Shown here: in pieces, positions 7,532 through 15,637 of the stretch
Layout: each line of letters begins with the position of its first letter
Position numbering within the stretch: the stretch's first letter is position 1
Assembly (NCBI GenBank): GCA_965232595.1
Contig: OZ246983.1
Span: 3,658,001-3,722,000 of the forward strand
DNA length: 64,000 nt
Source of the DNA: SZUA-309 sp965232595
GTDB lineage: Bacteria > Pseudomonadota > Gammaproteobacteria > Pseudomonadales > Azotimanducaceae
Reading direction: 5' to 3'
The notes under the pieces: generated by a model
Seen by the model: the letters and a program-made list of their open reading frames with translations, nothing else
Databases searched by the model: none
Told to the model about the DNA's origin: nothing
Translations under genes and position numbers: made by a program

Positions 7532-8695
7532 ATGGACGTTTCCGATCCGAAGCTCTACGAAGAGCATTCTTTCCATCCGCTGTTCAAAGAACTGCGTGCC
7601 ACCGACCCGGTGCACTACTGCGAAGAGAGTCGCTACGGACCCTACTGGGCGATCACACGTTATGACGACATCGTCGCGGTGGACATGAACCACCGGGTGT
7701 TTTCATCGGCAGCGGGTGGCATCTCCATCTTCGATGTGCCCATCGACGCCAATCCCAGCTTCATCAACATGGATCCACCGCAGCACCGGGCGCACCGGAG
7801 CAGCGTCACCCCGGTGTTCAACAAGGACAACCTGGCGGCCATGGAGAACGAGGTGCGCGACCGGGTGTCGCGGATACTGGATCGGGTGCCGCGCAACACG
7901 CCGTTCGACTGGGTTGAGACCGTGGCGAACGAGCTGCCGCTGCAGATGCTGTCGACCCTGTTCGGGATCCCGGAAGAAGACCGCTACCACATGCTGCACT
8001 GGACGAACGAGCAGGTGGCGTTTGTGGGCGGCGGCAAGCCGGAGGATGACGATGCGGACGAGCACCCGTCGTTCAGCGAGTACTTCCTGGCATTGCGCCG
8101 GCAGCGCTCGGAAGAAGTCGAGCTGACGCCGGACCTGGTTTCGCACCTGATCCACAGCCCGGAACCGATTTCGGACAAGGCTTACCTCAGCCACCTGCGC
8201 TTGCTGGTTGTCGGTGCAAACGACACCACGAGAACGAGTATTGCCGGTGGCCTCGAGGGGGTAATCAGGCAGGGGCTGTACGACGAGCTGCGCGCTAATC
8301 GCGAGCTGATCCCGACGGCGGTTGAGGAGATCATCCGCTTCGTCACCCCGGTGGTGCATCAGCGGCGGACCGCGCTGGCGGACTTCGAGCTCGGCGGCAA
8401 GACAATCCGGCAGGGCGACAAGGTGGTGATGTTCTACGTCTCCGGGAATCGGGACGAATCCGCCTTCGCAGATCCGGACCGCCTGGTGCTGGACCGGGAA
8501 GAGCCGCGGATTCTCTCCTTCGGCTCGGGCATTCACCACTGCATCGGCTTTCGCCTGGCCAGAATGCAGCTGCAGCACATGTGGGAAGGCATGCTCGATC
8601 GCTTCAGCGGCTTTGAGCTGCTCGACGAGCCGACGCGCCTGCGCTCCAACTTCGTGCAGGGTTATCTCTCCATGCCGGTAATCGCGCACGGCTGA
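7532..8695 (+). CDS. cytochrome P450
   Basis: A 387-residue soluble bacterial P450. The I-helix oxygen-activation motif reads GANDTTR, the ExxR pair is EEIIR, and the haem loop is FGSGIHHCIGF with the haem-thiolate Cys at residue 337. The overall pattern is similar to bacterial class I P450s such as CYP125/CYP142-like lipid hydroxylases, but the subfamily is not certain. I chose the ATG at 7532 (MDVSDPKLYEEHSF); a possible longer frame begins inside the operator repeat. Ferredoxin and reductase partners are not in the window. It starts a run P450-SDR-CAP lipoprotein-cyclase-CoA-transferase-DUF4019. Confidence 0.93.
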   Translation: MDVSDPKLYEEHSFHPLFKELRATDPVHYCEESRYGPYWAITRYDDIVAVDMNHRVFSSAAGGISIFDVPIDANPSFINMDPPQHRAHRSSVTPVFNKDNLAAMENEVRDRVSRILDRVPRNTPFDWVETVANELPLQMLSTLFGIPEEDRYHMLHWTNEQVAFVGGGKPEDDDADEHPSFSEYFLALRRQRSEEVELTPDLVSHLIHSPEPISDKAYLSHLRLLVVGANDTTRTSIAGGLEGVIRQGLYDELRANRELIPTAVEEIIRFVTPVVHQRRTALADFELGGKTIRQGDKVVMFYVSGNRDESAFADPDRLVLDREEPRILSFGSGIHHCIGFRLARMQLQHMWEGMLDRFSGFELLDEPTRLRSNFVQGYLSMPVIAHG

Positions 8696-8715
8696 GCGGA
8701 ACAGGAAGGAACAAC

Positions 8716-9513
8716 ATGAAGATCATCGTTACCGGGGGTGCCTCCGGACTCGGCGAAGCACTCGTTGCCCGGCTCGCTGCCCACGAAGTCTGGGTGCTCG
8801 ACGTGAAGGCGCCGGAAAGTCTGCACGAGGGGCATCAGTTCGTGGCGCTCGATCTGTCCGATGCAGAGCAGATCGACGCAGCACTCGGGTCCCTGCCTGA
8901 ATCGGTCGATGCCCTGGCGAACGTGGCCGGCGTTGCCGCCGCACCTCAGCCGGAGACGGTCCTGGCGGTGAACTTCCTCGGCCTGCGGCACCTCTCTGCG
9001 GCTATCGTGCCGCGGCTCGTGGCGGGCGGCGCGATCGTCAACGTGTCGTCCATTGCCGGCAGGGACTGGCAGGCGAAGTACGAGAAGCTTTTGCCGCTGC
9101 TGGAGACCGGATCCTTTGCAGAAGGCATGGCCTGGTGCCGGGAAAACTCGGCGCTGTACGACCGCGACCCCTACACCTTTTCGAAACGGCTGGTGACGGC
9201 GCACACCTTGAGAACTGCCCAGGACGGGGTGGCCAAGGGATACCGGATCAACTGCGTAAGCCCGGGACCGATCGAAACGCCGCTGTATCCGCAGTTCGAG
9301 TCGCTGATGGGGAAGGCCCAGAGTGACTGGATGATGGCCCAGACCGGCCGAATCGCCACTGCCGGTGACATCGCCGAAGTGGTCGACCTGCTGCTCACCG
9401 GTGAGTGCGGCTGGCTGAACGGAGTCGATGTGCCGGTAGATGGCGGCTACAGCGCCGGCCTGGCCTCGGGCTGGGTGGACTTCAGCCAGTCGCCGATCAT
9501 GCAGAACCGCTGA
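8716..9513 (+). CDS. short-chain dehydrogenase/reductase, 3-alpha-hydroxysteroid dehydrogenase-like
   Basis: A 265-residue SDR with intact motifs: cofactor loop TGGASGLGEA (residues 6-15), DLSD, NVAG, NVSS and the active-site YTFSK. The short N-terminus, the missing canonical dimerisation segment and the insertion before YxxxK (KYEKLLPLLETGSFAEGM region) resemble the 3-alpha-HSD/carbonyl reductase group from Comamonas. NAD(P)-dependent oxidation of a secondary alcohol is expected, possibly the product of the P450 located 20 bp upstream. A GGAAGGAAC ribosome-binding sequence precedes the ATG. The sterol or terpenoid substrate is inference. Confidence 0.88.
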   Translation: MKIIVTGGASGLGEALVARLAAHEVWVLDVKAPESLHEGHQFVALDLSDAEQIDAALGSLPESVDALANVAGVAAAPQPETVLAVNFLGLRHLSAAIVPRLVAGGAIVNVSSIAGRDWQAKYEKLLPLLETGSFAEGMAWCRENSALYDRDPYTFSKRLVTAHTLRTAQDGVAKGYRINCVSPGPIETPLYPQFESLMGKAQSDWMMAQTGRIATAGDIAEVVDLLLTGECGWLNGVDVPVDGGYSAGLASGWVDFSQSPIMQNR

Positions 9514-9617
9514 TTGCCTGCGGACCAGCCGCAGCCAGTTCATCGACTGGTTCACACATCGGAGCTGTGAATTTCGTCAGACTGAGGCGATCAGTCTGTC
9601 CAGAGGATGCCTCTCAG

Positions 9618-10556
9618 ATGTGGAACGGCAGCCGAACTTCCAATCTCCTGGTCCTGGTTTTCTGCACCATGCTGGCCGCCGCCTGTAGCGGTGGCTCGTC
9701 GGGCAGCTCCGGAGGATCAGGGGCGGGTTCAACCGGGCAGCAGCCTGCGCCGCCCGCCGGTGGCGCCGATACCGCGCCGCCGACCGTTGCCGGGATGCAA
9801 CCGGATGACAATGCGGCCGCTGCTTCCATCGCGACGGTAATCGCGATCACTTTCAACGAGCCGCTCGACGCGACGGTTGTCGATCAGGACAGCCTGCAGC
9901 TGCTCGAATCTGGCGTGCCGGTCGCCGGTCAGGTCGAGTACGACGCCAGCACCCTGCGCCTGAGCTTCACGCCCGATGCACCGCTGAACACCGAGACCGT
10001 TTACGAGGTGGTGGTGTCCAGCTCGCTCGAGGATGCCAACGGCAACCGCTTCCCTGGCCACGGCTGGTTCTTCACCACCGGCGGCGCCTACAACCTGGGC
10101 AGCACCAGCCAGATGACCATCGACATGTGCATGGACGAAGGGGACCTGCGCATGCTGACCCTGGTAAACGATGCCCGTGCCGTCAGCCGCGACTGCGGGA
10201 CTGATGCCGCGCCGGCACAGCCGGCGTTGTCCTGGGACTGCCTGCTGGATCAGGCGGCGGTCGGTCATTCGGTCTCCATGGCCACCAACGACTTTCATGC
10301 GCACGTGAGCCCGGTCGATGGCAGCAACCCGGGTGATCGGATCGCCGCGGTCGGTTACAACGCCCAGGCCTGGGGCGAGAACATTGCTGCCGGCTACCCG
10401 GACGAAGCGGCGGTGGTGGATGCCTGGCTGGAAAGCCCCGGCCATTGCCTCAACATCATGCGCAGCTCGTTCACCGAGATGGGGGCAGGATCCGCAGAAG
10501 ATGCAGGCTCGACCTACGGCATCTACTGGACGCAGAAGTTCGGCCGCCCGCTCTGA
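9618..10556 (+). CDS. secreted CAP/SCP-domain lipoprotein with an SbsA Ig-like domain
   Basis: About 312 residues. The N-terminus is a lipoprotein-like signal ending LAAAC (Cys23), followed by a low-complexity Ser/Gly/Pro linker. Residues about 50-155 match a Big_5/SbsA Ig-like domain (DTAPPTVAGMQPDDNAAA at its start, FNEPLDATV and a YDASTLRLSFTPDAPL core). Residues about 175-312 are a CAP domain, with LVNDAR, the HSVSMATNDFHAH metal-type histidine region, AWGENIAAGY and SPGHCLNIMRSSFTEMG. I chose the ATG at 9618 because it starts the signal peptide; the frame is open further upstream into the SDR gene. The protein is extracytoplasmic. Its role in this catabolic run is unclear. Confidence 0.82.
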   Translation: MWNGSRTSNLLVLVFCTMLAAACSGGSSGSSGGSGAGSTGQQPAPPAGGADTAPPTVAGMQPDDNAAAASIATVIAITFNEPLDATVVDQDSLQLLESGVPVAGQVEYDASTLRLSFTPDAPLNTETVYEVVVSSSLEDANGNRFPGHGWFFTTGGAYNLGSTSQMTIDMCMDEGDLRMLTLVNDARAVSRDCGTDAAPAQPALSWDCLLDQAAVGHSVSMATNDFHAHVSPVDGSNPGDRIAAVGYNAQAWGENIAAGYPDEAAVVDAWLESPGHCLNIMRSSFTEMGAGSAEDAGSTYGIYWTQKFGRPL

Positions 10557-10670
10557 TCTGCCGGCGCTCGACTGCGGCTGACAGCCGAGGCTGGGCAAGT
10601 AGACTCTCAGCGCTCCGGTGTTCTCCACACGCTTTTTCGGTCACTATTGCCGGTCTAGCGGAGGGGAATC

Positions 10671-11621
10671 ATGGAACTGCAAAAAATTCCAGCAAAGCTG
10701 GTTATCTTTCTGAATTTGCTCGTTTTTTCTGCGTTGGCCAGCGCTCAGGCGGACTGGTATCCGTCAAAATACGGTGCGGATGACACCATCGGCGCCGCCA
10801 ACAACCTGTCTGAACAGGGTGTGGTGAACGCGGCCAGCCTGGTCAAGCTCGGCAAGACCTACGCGCTCGGCGTGCCGACCGGCCCGGACACACCCGCCTA
10901 CCCGCCGCGCTGGTATCACATGACGGTGCTGCAGCTGGGGGCGAGCGACGGGGCCACCATCGGCTCTAATCAGGCAACCAGCTACGACGACCTGATCACC
11001 ACCTACATGGGGGTGGGCAGCCAGATCGACGGTCTCGGCCACATGGGCGTGAACCATGTTTACTACAACGGCACCAAGGCGGCGGAGTTTGCCGGGCCGG
11101 CCGGGCTGACGAAGTTCTCTACTCACGAGATCCCACCCATCGTCACCCGAGGTGTGCTGCTGGACATGACCCGCGAGCTCGGGATGGATCCCCTGCCAGC
11201 CGGTACCGCCTTCAACCGTAAGGAGATCGATGCGGCGGCCAAGCGTGCCGGGGTGGAGATCCGCAAAGGGGATGTGGTGCTGTTTCATACCGGCTGGCTG
11301 GCCATGGCGGCAACGGACCCGGAGGGCTTCATCGCTCAGCAGCCTGGCATTGGTCTGGAGGGTGCACGCTACCTGGCCGGTCTCGGCGTGGTGGCGCTCG
11401 GGGCGGACACCGCCGCGTTGGAGGCCATTCCCCACGAGGACCCTGCCACCGGATTCCCGGTGCATGCGGAGCTGCTGGCGAAAAACGGCGTGTACATCCT
11501 CGAGGTCATGAACACCGCGGAGCTGGCGGCAGACGGCGCCACCGAGTTTCTGTTCGTGCTCGGCCAACCGCGCTTTGTCGGTTCGGTTCAGGCGATCATC
11601 AACCCCATCGCTATCCGCTGA
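10671..11621 (+). CDS. exported cyclase-family (kynurenine formamidase-like) hydrolase
   Basis: A 316-residue protein with a cleavable Sec signal (charged start, hydrophobic core, ALASA-Q at about residue 24). The mature part is the cyclase/formamidase swivel fold (GVLLDMTREL, RKGDVVLFHTGW, YLAGLGVVALGADTAALE). The metal motif is altered: classical HxGTHxDxPxH here reads G-V-G-S-Q-I-D-G-L-G-H, keeping the Asp and last His but replacing two His by Gly and Gln. I believe this is a recognised subgroup variant. A GGAGGGG ribosome-binding sequence precedes the ATG. It acts in the periplasm on an unknown amide, ester or lactone. Confidence 0.82.
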   Translation: MELQKIPAKLVIFLNLLVFSALASAQADWYPSKYGADDTIGAANNLSEQGVVNAASLVKLGKTYALGVPTGPDTPAYPPRWYHMTVLQLGASDGATIGSNQATSYDDLITTYMGVGSQIDGLGHMGVNHVYYNGTKAAEFAGPAGLTKFSTHEIPPIVTRGVLLDMTRELGMDPLPAGTAFNRKEIDAAAKRAGVEIRKGDVVLFHTGWLAMAATDPEGFIAQQPGIGLEGARYLAGLGVVALGADTAALEAIPHEDPATGFPVHAELLAKNGVYILEVMNTAELAADGATEFLFVLGQPRFVGSVQAIINPIAIR

Positions 11622-11647
11622 CTTCTGGACTGCTGGAGAACTAGACA

Positions 11648-12904
11648 ATGGAAAATGGACTGTTCGGCGATCTGAAAGTCATCGATGCCGCCTCGTTCCT
11701 CGCCGGCCCCTGTGCGGCCACCATTCTTGCCGACTACGGCGCCAACGTGGTGAAGATCGAGCCGCCAAACGGCGACCGGCATCGCTCCATTGCTGCCGGG
11801 CATCCGTCCGACTGGTCCTGGCAGCTCACCAATCGGGGCAAACGCTCCCTGGCATTGGACATCAGCACGGAGGACGGCTACGCGGTGCTGATGAAGATGC
11901 TCGAGCAGGCAGACGTGTTCCTGGTGAACTTCAGTGCCGGTCAGCTGGAAAAGCACCGACTCACCTGGGAAATCCTGAAGCAGGTGAACCCGCGGCTGAT
12001 CTTTGCCCAGATTTCCGCCTTCGGCCTGAAGGGGCCGGAAGCGGACCGCAAAGCCTTCGACCTCACCGGCTGGTTCGCGCGCACGGGTATCCAGGACATG
12101 ATGCATGAGAAGGACGTGCCGCCGAGCCCGGCTGCCGGAGGCGTGGGCGATCACGCCACGGCCATGACGCTGTACGCCGGCATCGTCTCCGCGCTCTACC
12201 GTCGTGATCGCACGGGTGAGGGCAGCATGGTCTCCACCTCGCTGGCGGTCACAGGGGCCTGGGCCAACGGGCTCAACCTGCAGGCGGTGGTGGCGGGTGT
12301 GGACACGGCTGCCCGGCGGGACCAGGAAGGCTGGTCCAACCCGGTTCAGAACGTATTCGAGACCTCCGACGGCCGCTTCATCTTCATTGCCGTGCAGAAC
12401 CTGGTGCGCGACTTCGACAAGCTGGTCGACGCGCTGGAAAAGCCGGAGTGGCGGGACATGGAAGACATGCAGCCGATCAAGCCGCTGTTCCGGAACCGCT
12501 TCAAGGCCCGGGAGCGGATCGCCGAGGCGATCCTTGGCTTCACGTCGGCAGAGATGCTGAGCCGGCTGAACGAGGTGGGCATCGTTCACGAGCTGATCCG
12601 TAAAAATGCCGAGGTGCTCGAGGACGAGCAGCTGATCGCCAACGGCCTGATCGTTCCCTTCGACTCAGGCCGGCCAGGCTGCGATCGTACCTTCGCATCG
12701 CCGTTCCAGATTTCTGACGAGCCGCAGAAGGCGCCGGTAGCGGCAGCAGAAGTGGGCGCGAACTCCGCGGAGGTGCTGGCGGAGTTCGGGCTGGCGGAGG
12801 ATGAGATTACCCGGCTGACGAGCAGCGGGGTGGTTGGGCCGAGGAAGAAGAAACGCTCGAGCAGAAACGCCGAAGCAGAAACCACGAACAGGCAGGAACC
12901 ATGA
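11648..12904 (+). CDS. CaiB/BaiF family III CoA-transferase-like protein lacking the usual catalytic Asp
   Basis: A 418-residue family III CoA-transferase/racemase protein: N-terminal LKVIDAASFLAGPCAATILADYGANVVKIE pattern, NRGKRSLALD, GLKGPEADR, and the expected C-terminal segments. In formate-CoA transferase and alpha-methylacyl-CoA racemase an aspartate in the V-x-x-M-x-D-G segment is catalytic; the aligned segment here is STSLAVTG and has Val201 instead. So enzymatic CoA transfer by the standard aspartyl intermediate looks unlikely. Its last four bases overlap the next gene (ATGA), so the two are translationally coupled. The C-terminal 25 residues are rich in Lys, Arg and Glu. Confidence 0.85.
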   Translation: MENGLFGDLKVIDAASFLAGPCAATILADYGANVVKIEPPNGDRHRSIAAGHPSDWSWQLTNRGKRSLALDISTEDGYAVLMKMLEQADVFLVNFSAGQLEKHRLTWEILKQVNPRLIFAQISAFGLKGPEADRKAFDLTGWFARTGIQDMMHEKDVPPSPAAGGVGDHATAMTLYAGIVSALYRRDRTGEGSMVSTSLAVTGAWANGLNLQAVVAGVDTAARRDQEGWSNPVQNVFETSDGRFIFIAVQNLVRDFDKLVDALEKPEWRDMEDMQPIKPLFRNRFKARERIAEAILGFTSAEMLSRLNEVGIVHELIRKNAEVLEDEQLIANGLIVPFDSGRPGCDRTFASPFQISDEPQKAPVAAAEVGANSAEVLAEFGLAEDEITRLTSSGVVGPRKKKRSSRNAEAETTNRQEP

Positions 12905-13323
12905 TGAGCTGGCTCCGTGCGGTCGGGATCACGCTGCTGGTTCTGATGGGCTCAACCACAACGGCGGAGACGTCGGGTGCGCTGGCGGACTCGCAGGACT
13001 CGGCGCTCAGCTGGCTGGCGCTCATCGACAACGGTGAGATCCATCGCAGCTGGTCGGAAGCATCCTCGCTGTTTCAGCAGGCGGTGACCGCAGCGGATTG
13101 GGAGCGGGCGCTGCAGGGCGCCCGTGGCCCGCTCGGCGAGTTTCAGGCGCGCAGCTTTCTGGGTGCGACGCACACCACGACGTTGCCGGGCGCGCCGGAT
13201 GGCGAGTACGTGGTCATGCAGTTCGAGGCGTCCTTTGCCCGCAAGGCGGAAGCGGTGGAAACGGTGACCACCATGCTCGAAGCCGACGGCAGCTGGCGGG
13301 TATCCGGCTACTTCATCCGCTAG
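12901..13323 (+). CDS. exported DUF4019-like protein
   Basis: A 140-residue protein with an N-terminal signal peptide (MMSWLRAVGITLLVLMGST, cleavage near TTTAE). The mature domain has the pattern of DUF4019: ALSWLALIDNGEIHRSWSEA, FQQAVTAADWERAL, and the ends YVVMQFEASFARK and DGSWRVSGYFI. It is expected in the periplasm; function is unknown. It overlaps the CoA-transferase-like gene by four bases and converges with an SDR gene four bases away; the stop codon lies in a perfect CCGCTAGCGG palindrome. Confidence 0.75.
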   Translation: MMSWLRAVGITLLVLMGSTTTAETSGALADSQDSALSWLALIDNGEIHRSWSEASSLFQQAVTAADWERALQGARGPLGEFQARSFLGATHTTTLPGAPDGEYVVMQFEASFARKAEAVETVTTMLEADGSWRVSGYFIR

Positions 13324-13327
13324 CGGC

Positions 13328-14116
13328 TCAGACCACCGGCGACGTGCCGCCGTCCACGTTGATGGCGGTGCCGGTCACGTAGCTGGCAACCTCGGAGCAG
13401 AGGAAGGCGATCACGTCGCCCGCTTCCTTCGCCTCGCCTACACGGCCCATGGGTACAGTTGCTCCCATCCGTTCGTAAAGCCCGTCCAGGGTGACCTCGG
13501 AATCCGCTTCCTGCATCTTCGCCGCCCGGCGCTCGTGCTGCCGGCTTTTCAGCAGGCCGACGCAGACTGTATTCACCCGCACGCCGTCGGCGGCGAACTC
13601 CTTCGACCAGGTTTTGGTCAGGGAAATGCCGGCGGCTCTGGACAGCGCGGTGGGCTGGCTGCCGGGCCCGGGTGCCTTGCCGCCCGGCGTGGTGGTGTTG
13701 CAGATGGCGCCGCGGGTCTTCTTCAGGTGCTCGATGGTGTGACGGGTGCAGTAAATGGCGCCCATCACCTTCAGGTTGAAATCCGTCAGCACCTGCTCGT
13801 CCGTCATCTTGGCAAAGCTGGCGGCCGACGAGGTGCCGGCATTGTTGACCAGGATGTCGACCTGGCCCCAGCGTTCGAGCACCGTAACGACCATGGCCTG
13901 AACGCTGGCCTCGTCGGCCACGTCAGTTGCCACGCCGATCACCTCGCTACCGGTCAGCTCCGCCACCTCGGCAGCTGCCTGATCGAGATCCGTCTGGGTT
14001 CTGGCGACCAGCGCCACCCGCGCGCCTTCTGAGGCGAGCCGCTCCGCTGCCGCTCGACCGATGCCGTAGGTGCCGCCGGTGATGATCGCCACTTTGTTTT
14101 TAACGCCCAGATCCAT
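13328..14116 (-). CDS. SDR-family protein with non-canonical active site
   Basis: A 262-residue SDR with a normal cofactor loop (TGGTYGIGRAAAERL), NNAG motif and SDR C-terminus (VTGTAINVDGGTSPVV). The active site differs: where YxxxK is expected the sequence SQPTALSRAAGISLTK gives T-A-L-S-R, and the catalytic Ser region reads CNTTTPGG. I recall an uncharacterised SDR subgroup with a GPGS.PT..SRAAG pattern, so this is probably a conserved variant and not a mutation. It is the last gene of a minus-strand run with the CoA hydrolase/transferase and tandem CaiB/BaiF genes, pointing to an acyl-CoA-related role. Confidence 0.85.
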   Translation of the reverse strand: MDLGVKNKVAIITGGTYGIGRAAAERLASEGARVALVARTQTDLDQAAAEVAELTGSEVIGVATDVADEASVQAMVVTVLERWGQVDILVNNAGTSSAASFAKMTDEQVLTDFNLKVMGAIYCTRHTIEHLKKTRGAICNTTTPGGKAPGPGSQPTALSRAAGISLTKTWSKEFAADGVRVNTVCVGLLKSRQHERRAAKMQEADSEVTLDGLYERMGATVPMGRVGEAKEAGDVIAFLCSEVASYVTGTAINVDGGTSPVV

Positions 14117-14151
14117 GGTGTCCTCCTGGTTGTTGCAGTTTTTCTGTTCGC

Positions 14152-15618
14152 TCAGCCCCAGTACTCTTCCGCCTGCGCACGCAGCTCGTCGCGGAAGTCC
14201 GGATGGGCGATGTTTATCAGCTCTTCCGCCCGCTGCCGGTGGTTCTTATCCAGCAGTCGGGCAATGCCGTACTCGGTGATGACCGTATCCGCCAGATAGC
14301 GGGGAATGGTCACCAGCGTTCCGGTTTCATGTTTGGCAACAATCTTGGAGACGGCGCCATCAAACGCGGTGGACCGGAGCACGATCACAGCCCGGCCGGT
14401 CGGGCAGAGGGTGGCGCCCAGATGAGTATCCGGCTGGCCGCCGGTGCCGTTCACCATCATGCCGCCGAACCGGTCCTCGCTGGCGATCTGGCCGATCAGG
14501 TCGACGGCGATGGCGCTGTTGATCGACGTCATCTGTCGGTTCTGCGCGAGCAGGGTAGGGTTCAGCAGGTAAGCGGGGTCGTAGAGCTCGAAGGCCGGAT
14601 TGTCTTGAATGATCTCCATGTCACCGGCGTCGCAGCCGGACCAGGCGACGGCGACTGCCCGGCCGCGGTGGATCGTTTTTCTGGCGTTAGTCAGGACGCC
14701 TCGCTCCCAGAGCCGACCCAGCCCGGGCGAGCCGAGCTCCGTGTGCAGGCCGAGATCGTTGGCATCATCGAAAGCGCCGGCTTCGAACATCAGCGAGCTC
14801 GGCTGACCGATGCCAACCTGAATGGTGTCGCCATCGCGGATCAGTTCTTTCAGGTAGCCGGCAATTTTCTGCGCGGCCGGGTCGATCACCATGCCCAGCT
14901 GTCGTTCCAGCGCGTCGGGGTCGAGCAGGTGGAAGCTGTCGGCAACCGGCGCCAGTCGCTCCCGGACGATGACTTTCGACAGCGCGGTCAGGCGCTCCCG
15001 ATTTTCCGGCGGAGCCTCTGCTTCGATGCGGGCCTGGATGGCCGCCACATCCGGTGGCGGCGGCAGGACGTCTTCCACGAAGGCGCTGAACTCGCTGACG
15101 TGCGCCCAGACATCACCGTGCACGGGCTGCATGTGCGGATCAACGAAGCCGATGCTCTTCGGGCAGCGCTTCAGGTAGGACTTCTTCTGCCACTGAGCGG
15201 GCCCGAAGTGCACGAAGCCGGCGTCGTTCGGCGCCGAGCAGGTGACCAGATTGACGTCCGGCATCCTCGCTTCTTCGCGGCCGGCGTCGAACGCCTTCAT
15301 GCCGAGCATGAACGTGTTGGGCAGATAGGTGGAGCGTTTCTCGTCGTGGCTCGACCGGGAAGCCTCGCCGATGAAGATCTCGATCTCCCGCTCGCCGGCG
15401 TCCCGACCGGAGGTCATGAGCGGCTCATCGGCAGGCCCCAACAGCCTCATGTCCAGACCGCCGAGTTCCTGGGAACGGATCTCGAGCAGCACGGTGACTG
15501 CCGCCGGAGTGCCTACGTTTACGTAAACCAGATCATCGGCTTCGATCAGTGCCATCGCCGCGTCCGGCGTCATGCAGCGCGCGTCGAACGCCGCCTTCCA
15601 GTCCCCTCGTTCGCTCAT
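14152..15618 (-). CDS. acetyl-CoA hydrolase/transferase family (4-hydroxybutyrate CoA-transferase-like) protein
   Basis: A 488-residue family I-type CoA-transferase. The N-terminal half has the DLVYVNVGTPA motif, a central substrate segment and the C-terminal half has GLHTELGSPG (with the expected catalytic Glu) and GGMMVNGTGGQPD. The C-terminal ITEYGIARL and ELINIAHPDFR are typical of the acetyl-CoA hydrolase/transferase C-terminal domain. It should move CoA between a short acyl-CoA and a carboxylic acid, or hydrolyse acyl-CoA. It lies between the tandem CaiB/BaiF gene (19 bp upstream) and the SDR gene (35 bp downstream), and probably forms one transcript with them. Confidence 0.88.
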   Translation of the reverse strand: MSERGDWKAAFDARCMTPDAAMALIEADDLVYVNVGTPAAVTVLLEIRSQELGGLDMRLLGPADEPLMTSGRDAGEREIEIFIGEASRSSHDEKRSTYLPNTFMLGMKAFDAGREEARMPDVNLVTCSAPNDAGFVHFGPAQWQKKSYLKRCPKSIGFVDPHMQPVHGDVWAHVSEFSAFVEDVLPPPPDVAAIQARIEAEAPPENRERLTALSKVIVRERLAPVADSFHLLDPDALERQLGMVIDPAAQKIAGYLKELIRDGDTIQVGIGQPSSLMFEAGAFDDANDLGLHTELGSPGLGRLWERGVLTNARKTIHRGRAVAVAWSGCDAGDMEIIQDNPAFELYDPAYLLNPTLLAQNRQMTSINSAIAVDLIGQIASEDRFGGMMVNGTGGQPDTHLGATLCPTGRAVIVLRSTAFDGAVSKIVAKHETGTLVTIPRYLADTVITEYGIARLLDKNHRQRAEELINIAHPDFRDELRAQAEEYWG

Positions 15619-15637
15619 TTTCCCCCCAGGTTTTGGT

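Noticed and set aside
9518..9534. CTGCGG/CCGCAG hairpin after the SDR gene
   Set aside because: Six-base stem with no following T run, and genes continue in the same direction. Not enough for a terminator.
10575..10587. CGGCTG-A-CAGCCG palindrome
   Set aside because: Only one base could form the loop and there is no T run; it cannot act as a hairpin terminator. It is probably chance in G+C-rich DNA.
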